DNA of 12,143 nt from contig JADZGG010000012.1 of assembly GCA_020854015.1 (NCBI GenBank), positions 1-12,143 on the forward strand, in the 5' to 3' direction. The notes under the pieces are model-generated. The model was not told the origin of the DNA and searched no databases. It saw only the letters and a program-made list of their open reading frames with translations. This DNA is from Flavobacteriales bacterium (GTDB taxonomy: Bacteria; Bacteroidota; Bacteroidia; Flavobacteriales_F; PHOS-HE28). Shown here one piece after another: positions 7,293 through 12,143 of this stretch. The translations under genes were made by a program, and so were the position numbers. Every line of letters starts with the position of its first letter. The stretch's first letter is position 1.

Positions 7293-8966
7293 TTATTGGC
7301 CCTTGATGGAGCCGCTGAGGATACCGCTGAGCGTGCCGTTGTTCAGCACTTCAAGCGCCTTCTTCACGTAGGGGTCGTCGTTCAACGAAGCCACGTAACG
7401 GCCGGTCTGGAAGTAGTAGCGCGCCACGATCTCGTTCTTCAGCACCTCTTCAATGTCCTTGCGGAACAGCTTGAGATCCTCGGTGCGATCCGGCGCTAGC
7501 TCCTTCTCCAATGCATCGATCGCGGTCTTGGAGTGGTCGTAGTAGCGCTCCTTCTTGGCGGCATCCACCAGCTCTTTCAGCTTCTCCATGCTCTCCGTAT
7601 CGTAGTCGTACTGCTTATCCTTCGTATAGGCAAGGAAATCCTGGTAGATCGCTTCGGTGATGGTGAAGGTGACGGCAGGCGGGATGCTGTCGTGGGTCCT
7701 GCGATAATGGTTGGCATAGTCGTAGAAGATATCGGCCGTGTAGAGGCCACCCACCACCTTGGGCAGTTCGGGTTCTTCCACCTTGACGTCCGGCTGGATG
7801 CCACGGCCATCGAACACGGGACGACCGTTGCGGGTCTTGAAGGCTTTGAGCGTGCTGTCGGCGAACACAACGGCCTTGCCGATGCTGTCACGATGTGAGT
7901 AGTCCAACTTTTGGATGCAGCGACCGCTGGGGATGTAGTACTTGGCCACGGTCACCTTCAACTTGCTGTTGTAGTAGAGGTCACGCGTTTGCTGCACGAG
8001 GCCCTTGCCGTAGGTACGCTCCCCAATGATCACGGCGCGGTCCAGGTCCTGTAGTGCACCGCTCACGATCTCGCTGGCGCTGGCACTTCCTTCATCCACG
8101 AGCACCACCAAAGGAATGGTCGCATCAAGGGGTTCGCTGAGGGTCTTGTAGGGCTTGTCCCACTCTGCGATCTTGCCTTTGGTCTCCACCACGAGCTCGT
8201 TCTTGGGCACGAAGAAGTTGACGATGTTGACGGCTTCGCGCAAGAGGCCACCTCCGTTTCCGCGCAGATCGAAGATGATCTTCTCGGCACCCTGGTCCTT
8301 TAGCTCCTTGATCGCGGTGCGAACCTCCTGTCCTGCGGTCTGGGTAAAGCTGTTCAGCTTGAAATAACCCACCTTGTTCGTCGCGTCGATCATACCCTTG
8401 TAGGGCACATCGGGGATCTTGATCTCCTCGCGTGTAAGGGTGTAGAGCTTCGGTTCAGCCTGATCACGTCGGGCCAGCACCTTCACCGCAGTGCCGGCCT
8501 GGCCCTTCAGAAGCTTGCTGACCTCTTCGGTGTCCATGCCGCCCACCTTGCGTCCATCCACCTCGATGAGCTCGTCACCCGCGAGCAACCCGGCCTTCAT
8601 CGCAGGGTAGCCTTCATATGGCTCGCTCACCTGCATGGTATTGCCCTTCTTCTTGATCAGCGCGCCGATGCCGCCGTACTGTCCGGTGGTCATGAAGCGG
8701 TAATCCTCCATCTGGCTTTCCGGGATGTACTCGGTGTACGGGTCCAGGCTCTCCAGCATGGCGTCGATGCCCGTCTTCATCAGCTCACCCGGCTTGGTGT
8801 CATCGACATAGTAGATGTTCAGCTCCTTGTAGAGCTCATTGAAGATCTCCAGGTTCTTGCTGATCTCGAAGAAGCTGTCGCCAGCGGCGATGCCGAGCGC
8901 ACCGCCGGCCGAAATGAGGCCGGTAACGGTCCAGAGCTTCCAGGAGCGAAGGTTCATACGTGCCAT
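7293..8966 (-). CDS. ctpA: C-terminal processing peptidase, S41 family (Prc/CtpA-like)
   Basis: Periplasmic serine protease of 557 residues that trims or degrades exported proteins from their C-termini. An uncleaved-type membrane anchor lies at residues about 11-29 (LWTVTGLISAGGALGIAAG). A helical region with SLDPYTEYIP (73-82) precedes a PDZ domain (about 93-180, carrying YGGIGALI and AGLLAGDELIEVDG). The S41 core (about 195-400) has FDLRGNGGG (232-240), the nucleophile Ser296 in DEGSASASE, and the general base Lys321 in YGKGLVQQ, 25 residues later exactly as in E. coli Prc and plant CtpA. The rest (400-557) is a helical tail. ATG 8966 is chosen because the anchor follows immediately; upstream extension would run across yidD codons and has no family character. 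A second Met at 8957 is possible. It lies 34 bases after yidD and nine before the ligase gene, suggesting one operon. Confidence 0.95.
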   Translation of the reverse strand: MARMNLRSWKLWTVTGLISAGGALGIAAGDSFFEISKNLEIFNELYKELNIYYVDDTKPGELMKTGIDAMLESLDPYTEYIPESQMEDYRFMTTGQYGGIGALIKKKGNTMQVSEPYEGYPAMKAGLLAGDELIEVDGRKVGGMDTEEVSKLLKGQAGTAVKVLARRDQAEPKLYTLTREEIKIPDVPYKGMIDATNKVGYFKLNSFTQTAGQEVRTAIKELKDQGAEKIIFDLRGNGGGLLREAVNIVNFFVPKNELVVETKGKIAEWDKPYKTLSEPLDATIPLVVLVDEGSASASEIVSGALQDLDRAVIIGERTYGKGLVQQTRDLYYNSKLKVTVAKYYIPSGRCIQKLDYSHRDSIGKAVVFADSTLKAFKTRNGRPVFDGRGIQPDVKVEEPELPKVVGGLYTADIFYDYANHYRRTHDSIPPAVTFTITEAIYQDFLAYTKDKQYDYDTESMEKLKELVDAAKKERYYDHSKTAIDALEKELAPDRTEDLKLFRKDIEEVLKNEIVARYYFQTGRYVASLNDDPYVKKALEVLNNGTLSGILSGSIKGQ

Positions 8967-9000
8967 GATCGATCGATTTGAGGGCAAAGGTTCCTCGCCC

Positions 9001-9222
9001 TTACGGGACGGGGTCGTATCCGTGTCCGCCCCATGGGTGACAAGATAGGAAGCGCTTGAGGGTGAGCCAGCCGCCGCGCCAAGGGCCATGTTTCCGCAGT
9101 GCCTGCACACCGTACTCGCTGCAGCTTGGCGTGAAGCGGCACACACCTGGAAGCAGAGGTGAAAGGGTGTACTGGTACAGTTTCACCAGCGCGACCATGA
9201 GCTTAGCGAGCAGCTTGGACAT
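9001..9222 (-). CDS. yidD: Membrane protein insertion efficiency factor YidD
   Basis: Small (73 residues) inner-membrane-associated protein that helps YidC insert membrane proteins. The N-terminal amphipathic helix (MSKLLAKLMVALVKLYQY) is followed by the family core LSPLLPGVCRFTPSCSEYG with its three conserved Cys, then ALRKHGPWRGGWLTLKRF and CHPWGGHGYDPVP, all diagnostic. ATG 9222 is chosen because the family begins right at this helix; a longer frame to 9348 only reads through rnpA. Its start overlaps the last 20 bases of rnpA, the usual rnpA-yidD arrangement, so translation is probably coupled. yidC is not in the window. Confidence 0.96.
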   Translation of the reverse strand: MSKLLAKLMVALVKLYQYTLSPLLPGVCRFTPSCSEYGVQALRKHGPWRGGWLTLKRFLSCHPWGGHGYDPVP

Positions 9223-9607
9223 GCTCAAGGATCCAACGGTCGATGGACCGGGATATTTTCTGTTGGGTGAGCTCAAAAGGCGGGCAGGTCCGGCCTTGGT
9301 ACACGACGAGCCATGCGCACTGAACGTTGGCCGCATGCAAGGTGTCATGCCATCGTTGCTTGTTCAGGCGGAACGCCTCGCGCATGCGGCGACGGGTACG
9401 GTTGCGGTCCACGGCTCTGGGTAGAAAGCGCTTGGGAACCGCAAAGGCGATCTGGGCGGGTACCGGGCTTTCGAGGGTCATCACTTTGCCGATCAAACGG
9501 AAGGGCGCCTCGTTCACGGCCCGTCCGGTGGCCAGCAGGTCCTTGATCACTGTGCGGCTGCAGAGGCGCTCCGCTTTGCGAAAGGTAGCGCGCGGGGCCT
9601 CGGACAT
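9203..9607 (-). CDS. rnpA: Ribonuclease P protein component
   Basis: Protein subunit (134 residues) of RNase P, which removes the 5' leader of precursor tRNAs together with the M1-type RNA. The N-terminus MSEAPRATFRKAERLCSR shows the expected basic start and the aromatic/KxERL entry. The core has IAFAVPKRFLPRAVDRNRTRRRMREAFR, holding the RNR motif that contacts the RNA, and the tail ends in a family-like helix (KISRSIDRWILE). ATG 9607 is favoured over an upstream in-frame start at 9637, which adds ten residues of no family character. It follows hemD by 57 bases and overlaps yidD by 20. rpmH, the common partner in other phyla, is absent here, and I see no recognisable promoter in the gap. Confidence 0.95.
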   Translation of the reverse strand: MSEAPRATFRKAERLCSRTVIKDLLATGRAVNEAPFRLIGKVMTLESPVPAQIAFAVPKRFLPRAVDRNRTRRRMREAFRLNKQRWHDTLHAANVQCAWLVVYQGRTCPPFELTQQKISRSIDRWILEHVQAAR

Positions 9608-9639
9608 GGGTGAGTGATGGATCGGACGGTGAACCAAGT

Positions 9640-9659
9640 GACCCGCGGTTGGGCGGGTC
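9640..9659 (-). other. Perfect hairpin between hemD and rnpA
   Basis: GACCCGC (9640-9646) and GCGGGTC (9653-9659) form a perfect 7-bp GC-rich stem with a 6-base loop, a few bases after the hemD stop. On the minus strand the downstream side reads acttggttcacc, with no run of T, so this is a poor intrinsic terminator. It might instead stabilise a processed 3' end or partly attenuate transcription into rnpA. Function unknown. Confidence 0.4.
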
Positions 9660-9664
9660 GGGGA

Positions 9665-10423
9665 TCACTTCTTGCGCGCCTCCTTGGCGGCGCGCTTCAA
9701 GTACAGCTCGATTGCGCCGGTCATGCTGGGAGCTTCGGGCAGCGGCGCTTCGATGTTCAGCTCCAATCCGGCCTCGCGCACGGCCTTCGCCGTTGTGGGA
9801 CCGAACGCCGCGATCACTACGCCGTTCTGCTTGAACTTGGGGAAATTCTTCTTCAGGCTTTCGATACCGCCCGGACTGAAGAACACCAGCATGTCGTAAG
9901 CCAGGTTCTTGATATCACTGAGGTCACTGGCCACCGTACGGTAGAACACAGCGTTGGTGTACTTCACACCGGCCTTATCCAGTAGAGCGGGGATCTCCTG
10001 CTTCTGAATGTCGCTGCAGGGCACCAGGTAGGTCTCCTCCTTGTGCTTCTTGATCACATCCATCAGATCGGCGAAGCTCTGCTTGCCGATGAAGACCTTG
10101 CGCTTGCGGTACACGATGTACTTCTGCACGTAATAGGCCACGCTCTCGCTCACGCAGAAGTACTTCAAGGACTCCGGCACCGTGAGGCGCAGTTCCTTGC
10201 ACATGCGGAAGAAGTGGTCCACCGAATTGCGACTGGTAAGCACCACGGCCGTGTGGTCCAGGATGTTCACACGCTCCTGGCGGAACTCCTGTCCGGGCAC
10301 CGCCTCGATCTTGATGAAGGGCCTGAAATCGATCTTCAGCGCGAACTTCTTCGCCAGCTCGACGTAGGGGTTCTTCTCGTCCGTGGGTTCCGGTTGCGAA
10401 ACGAGGAGGGTCTTGATCTTCAA
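9665..10423 (-). CDS. hemD: Uroporphyrinogen-III synthase
   Basis: Cytoplasmic enzyme (252 residues) that cyclises hydroxymethylbilane to uroporphyrinogen III with inversion of ring D, the branch point toward haem and other tetrapyrroles. The sequence matches the Bacteroidota HemD type: KIKTLLVSQPEPTDEKNPY at the N-terminus, IDFRPFIKIE (31-40), EFRQERVNILDHTAVVLTSR (46-65), KYFCVSESVAYYVQKYIVYR (87-106), FFSPGGIESL (181-190) and AAFGPTTAKAVREAGL (205-220), with a basic Lys/Arg-rich tail. The start is a rare TTG at 10423. No ATG or GTG lies between it and the in-frame stop 12 codons upstream, and the homologous N-terminus begins exactly there. It follows DUF4271 by 33 bases, so the two are probably co-transcribed. 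The hemD-DUF4271 pair recurs in Bacteroidota. Confidence 0.95.
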   Translation of the reverse strand: MKIKTLLVSQPEPTDEKNPYVELAKKFALKIDFRPFIKIEAVPGQEFRQERVNILDHTAVVLTSRNSVDHFFRMCKELRLTVPESLKYFCVSESVAYYVQKYIVYRKRKVFIGKQSFADLMDVIKKHKEETYLVPCSDIQKQEIPALLDKAGVKYTNAVFYRTVASDLSDIKNLAYDMLVFFSPGGIESLKKNFPKFKQNGVVIAAFGPTTAKAVREAGLELNIEAPLPEAPSMTGAIELYLKRAAKEARKK

Positions 10424-10456
10424 GGCCGCTCGGCTGCAGAGATGATGAGCAAGGGA

Positions 10457-11113
10457 TCAGTTCGTTGCCGAGTGTATCGCTAGTGCCACGGGTACGATTT
10501 CGGCGGTGCAAAGGTAAAGGAAAACGTGGCGCAGCGGCACCCCCTCACCCACCCCGATCAGGACCGCCCTGAACCAGCGGTAAAGCACCAGCAAGGCCAC
10601 AATGACCATTCCCGCAGGCACGAGCACGAAGCGCAGACCCGGTTGGTAAGCGACCAACAGCACCACCGGCAGCAGCAGCACCCCCAACGCGATGGTGATC
10701 AGCAACATGGTATAGAGGTACTCCATGAGGCCCCCATCGGACCTGAACAGCACCCCCACCACGTTCAACAGCAGCAAATGAGCGATCAGTACGATGAACA
10801 CGAACAGGAGGGACCGCCCGAAGAGCGATGGTCCGGAGCTCGGGACACCGCTCACCACCGCCACCTGATAGGCGAACAGGGCCAGCAGCACCAAGGCGGC
10901 CATGATCAGGCCGATCAACGTCCGGTCCTGCGGGTCCACATCCTCGCGCAGCACCTGTTTGCCCAATCGCAAGGTGAACATGGAGCCCCACAGAAGGCGC
11001 CACTTCTTGGGCGAGGCCACGTTGGTGTAAGCCAAGAGCACGAACACCAGCAGCAGGATGCCTGTTACCCAGTCAGCGCTGAGCGGGTCATGAATACGGA
11101 GCGTTCCTTCCAT
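10457..11113 (-). CDS. DUF4271 family membrane protein
   Basis: Predicted inner-membrane protein of 218 residues belonging to DUF4271, a family of unknown function known from Bacteroidota and often located next to hemD. Hydrophobic segments lie at about 15-30, 65-88, 99-121, 131-156, 163-180 and 197-212. The C-terminal stretch GVPLRHVFLYLCTAEIVPVAL (191-211, in part) with its YLC..EI.P core is the family's recognisable signature. ATG 11113 is chosen because it gives a normal family N-terminus; the longer frame reaches back through the promoter region and over the divergent gene's start. A TACTTTTG promoter element lies only 15 bases upstream, implying a very short leader. It is the first of six close-packed minus-strand genes. 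A link to haem synthesis is suggested only by its neighbour. Confidence 0.88.
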   Translation of the reverse strand: MEGTLRIHDPLSADWVTGILLLVFVLLAYTNVASPKKWRLLWGSMFTLRLGKQVLREDVDPQDRTLIGLIMAALVLLALFAYQVAVVSGVPSSGPSLFGRSLLFVFIVLIAHLLLLNVVGVLFRSDGGLMEYLYTMLLITIALGVLLLPVVLLVAYQPGLRFVLVPAGMVIVALLVLYRWFRAVLIGVGEGVPLRHVFLYLCTAEIVPVALAIHSATN

Positions 11114-11128
11114 GGTGGACAACCGCCG

Positions 11129-11136
11129 CAAAAGTA
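11129..11136 (-). promoter_or_regulatory. Promoter -7 element (TAnnTTTG type) for the DUF4271-hemD operon
   Basis: On the minus strand this is TACTTTTG, an exact match to the Bacteroidota sigma factor -7 consensus TAnnTTTG, 15 bases before the DUF4271 ATG. No TTG is visible at the usual -33 spacing. If used, transcription would start within about ten bases of the ATG, giving an almost leaderless message. It is the mirror copy of the element at 11173-11180. Confidence 0.6.
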
Positions 11137-11172
11137 GACCCCTGCACCACCCACGCAGCCTTGTGACATTCC

Positions 11173-11180
11173 TACTTTTG
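11173..11180 (+). promoter_or_regulatory. Promoter -7 element (TAnnTTTG type) for the acyl-CoA dehydrogenase gene
   Basis: TACTTTTG matches the Bacteroidota -7 consensus TAnnTTTG exactly and lies 33 bases before the ATG at 11214, giving a leader of roughly 25-30 bases. A clear -33 TTG at 19-20 bases spacing is not present; the nearest TTG (11161-11163) is too close. Together with the minus-strand copy it forms an inverted repeat. Confidence 0.6.
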
Positions 11181-11213
11181 CACCGCTTTTCAGGAACTTC
11201 GGAACACACCCCA

Positions 11214-12143
11214 ATGAGCACGACCACCACCCAGAAGAAGGCCGCCACGGACCTCTACCAAGCACACGACCACTACCTGGTGGACGAACTGCTCACGGAG
11301 GAGCACAAGCTGATCCGCGACACCGCGCGCAAGCACGTCAGCACGCACCTGAAACCCATCATCGAGGAGCGCTTCGAGAAGTCCTTCTTCAGCCCCGACA
11401 TCATTCCCGGCCTCGCAGAGATCGGCGCCTTCGGACCGATGGTGCCCACCGAATACGGCGGCATGGGCCTGGACCAGATCAGCTACGGCCTGATCATGCA
11501 GGAGATCGAACGCTGCGATAGCGGCTTGCGTTCCCTTTGCAGCGTGCAGGGCTCGTTGGTGATGTACCCGATCTGGAAGTACGGCAGCGAAGAGCAGAAG
11601 ATGAAGTGGCTCCCCCAGCTCGCGGCCGGCACCAAGATCGGTTGCTTCGGACTTACCGAGCCCGACCATGGCAGCAACCCCGGTGGCATGGTCACCACCT
11701 TCCAGGACAAAGGCGACCACTACCTGCTGAACGGCGCCAAGATGTGGATCAGCAACAGCCCACTGGCCGACATCGCCGTGGTGTGGGCCAAGGCCGAGAA
11801 CACCGAGGGCCGCATCCATGGCCTGATCGTGGAGCGCGGCATGGAAGGCTTCACAACACCGACCACGCACGGCAAACTTTCGCTGCGCGCCAGCCCCACC
11901 GGCGAACTGGTGTTCGACAACGTGAAGGTGCCCAAGGCCAACCTGCTCCCGAACAAGAGCGGTCTCGGTGCTCCGCTCGGCTGCCTGGACAGCGCCCGCT
12001 ACGGCATCGCCTGGGGTACGCTCGGCGTGGCCATGGAGTGCTACGACACGGCGCTCCGCTACAGCCAGCAACGCATCCAGTTCGGCAAGCCCATCGGCCA
12101 GTTCCAGCTCACCCAGAAGAAGCTCGCCGAGATGATCACGGAG
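11214..12143 (+). CDS. gcdH: Glutaryl-CoA dehydrogenase-type acyl-CoA dehydrogenase, 3'-truncated by the window edge
   Basis: FAD-dependent acyl-CoA dehydrogenase; the nearest family type is glutaryl-CoA dehydrogenase, which converts glutaryl-CoA to crotonyl-CoA and CO2 in lysine/tryptophan breakdown. The frame is open for 310 residues from ATG 11214 to the last base with no stop, so roughly the last 80-100 residues are missing. Features shared with GcdH: SGLRSLCSVQGSLVMYPI (103-120), where Arg106 sits at the place of the Arg that binds the substrate's terminal carboxylate; YGSEEQKMKWLPQLAAG (123-139); the FAD-binding GCFGLTEPDHGSNPGGM (143-159); NGAKMWISNSPLADIAVVWA (173-192); GKLSLRASPTGELVFD (220-235); ARYGIAWGTLGV (261-272) and QLTQKKLAEM (298-307). 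The catalytic Glu lies beyond the edge and cannot be checked. A TAnnTTTG element lies upstream. A general short-chain acyl-CoA dehydrogenase is the alternative. Confidence 0.9.
   Translation, partial: MSTTTTQKKAATDLYQAHDHYLVDELLTEEHKLIRDTARKHVSTHLKPIIEERFEKSFFSPDIIPGLAEIGAFGPMVPTEYGGMGLDQISYGLIMQEIERCDSGLRSLCSVQGSLVMYPIWKYGSEEQKMKWLPQLAAGTKIGCFGLTEPDHGSNPGGMVTTFQDKGDHYLLNGAKMWISNSPLADIAVVWAKAENTEGRIHGLIVERGMEGFTTPTTHGKLSLRASPTGELVFDNVKVPKANLLPNKSGLGAPLGCLDSARYGIAWGTLGVAMECYDTALRYSQQRIQFGKPIGQFQLTQKKLAEMITE

Larger units (their letters stand above)
11128..11181. repeat. Perfect 10-base inverted repeat embracing the two divergent -7 elements
   Basis: GCAAAAGTAG at 11128-11137 is the exact reverse complement of CTACTTTTGC at 11172-11181, with 34 bases between. 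Each arm contains one TAnnTTTG element plus one matching base on either side, so the symmetry slightly exceeds what the promoter consensus demands. It occupies the 100-base gap between the DUF4271 and dehydrogenase genes. It could be merely two promoters or also a site for a dimeric regulator. Confidence 0.6.

Noticed and set aside
8967..8977. GATCGATCGAT palindromic run before the S41 protease start, and a weak GGGC/GCCC hairpin at 8982-9000
   Set aside because: Short, without matching sites elsewhere or a T-run; chance occurrence is likely in GC-rich sequence.
8967..9146. N-terminal extension of the S41 protease frame by 60 codons
   Set aside because: It overlaps yidD codons in another frame and has no signal or family features; the membrane anchor begins right after the ATG at 8966.
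10526..11137. Plus-strand His/Gln-rich open frame of about 200 codons
   Set aside because: It is the antisense shadow of the DUF4271 membrane gene; Leu/Val-rich codons read backwards give Gln/His-rich sequence. No family character.
11190..12071. Minus-strand open frame of 293 codons
   Set aside because: Antisense of the acyl-CoA dehydrogenase, whose protein is clearly recognisable; the long open frame results from GC-rich codon bias.
1..12143. Search for tRNA/rRNA genes, CRISPR arrays, insertion sequences, att sites or toxin-antitoxin and defence genes
   Set aside because: Nearly all bases are taken by recognisable chromosomal genes; no repeats with spacers, transposase motifs or tRNA cloverleaf signatures were seen by eye.

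Overview
The window reads as chromosomal DNA of a GC-rich member of the Bacteroidota, most likely near Flavobacteriales. The evidence is two secreted proteins with type IX secretion (T9SS) type A sorting tails, a Bacteroidota-specific DUF4271 gene beside hemD, TAnnTTTG promoter elements, and a lack of clear Shine-Dalgarno sequences. Both ends cut through genes. The first gene is open at the 5' edge, and the last (acyl-CoA dehydrogenase) runs off the 3' edge.

Layout. Plus strand, 3-3888: a partial secreted beta-helix-like T9SS cargo protein, then a large multidomain subtilisin-like T9SS protein (S8 protease, two Fn3 domains, GEVED domain, sorting tail). A strong intrinsic terminator follows at 3902-3942. 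Plus strand, 3969-5713: a family 2 and a family 9 glycosyltransferase, coupled by an ATGA overlap, typical of lipopolysaccharide core synthesis. Minus strand, 11113 down to 5661: DUF4271, hemD, rnpA, yidD, a C-terminal processing protease (S41), and an O-antigen ligase-type membrane protein. These six genes are tightly packed, with gaps of 9-57 bases and one overlap. The ligase ends convergently inside the 3' end of the family 9 glycosyltransferase. Plus strand, 11214 onward: a glutaryl-CoA dehydrogenase-type acyl-CoA dehydrogenase, divergent from DUF4271.

How the genes relate. The glycosyltransferases and the ligase probably act on the same surface polysaccharide/LPS. In T9SS organisms, anionic LPS is the anchor for many proteins with such sorting tails, so the cargo genes and LPS genes may be functionally as well as physically close; this is inference. 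RnpA and YidD serve tRNA maturation and membrane-protein insertion, the S41 protease acts in the periplasm, and HemD makes the tetrapyrrole ring. These are household genes in a lineage-typical arrangement.

I found no mobile element, CRISPR array, RNA gene, phage remnant or evidently new system. The points most worth a second look are the replacement of the catalytic Asp by Glu in the subtilisin-like protein, a perfect 10-base inverted repeat made of two divergent TACTTTTG promoter elements between DUF4271 and the dehydrogenase, and the 53-base antisense overlap of the ligase and glycosyltransferase genes.
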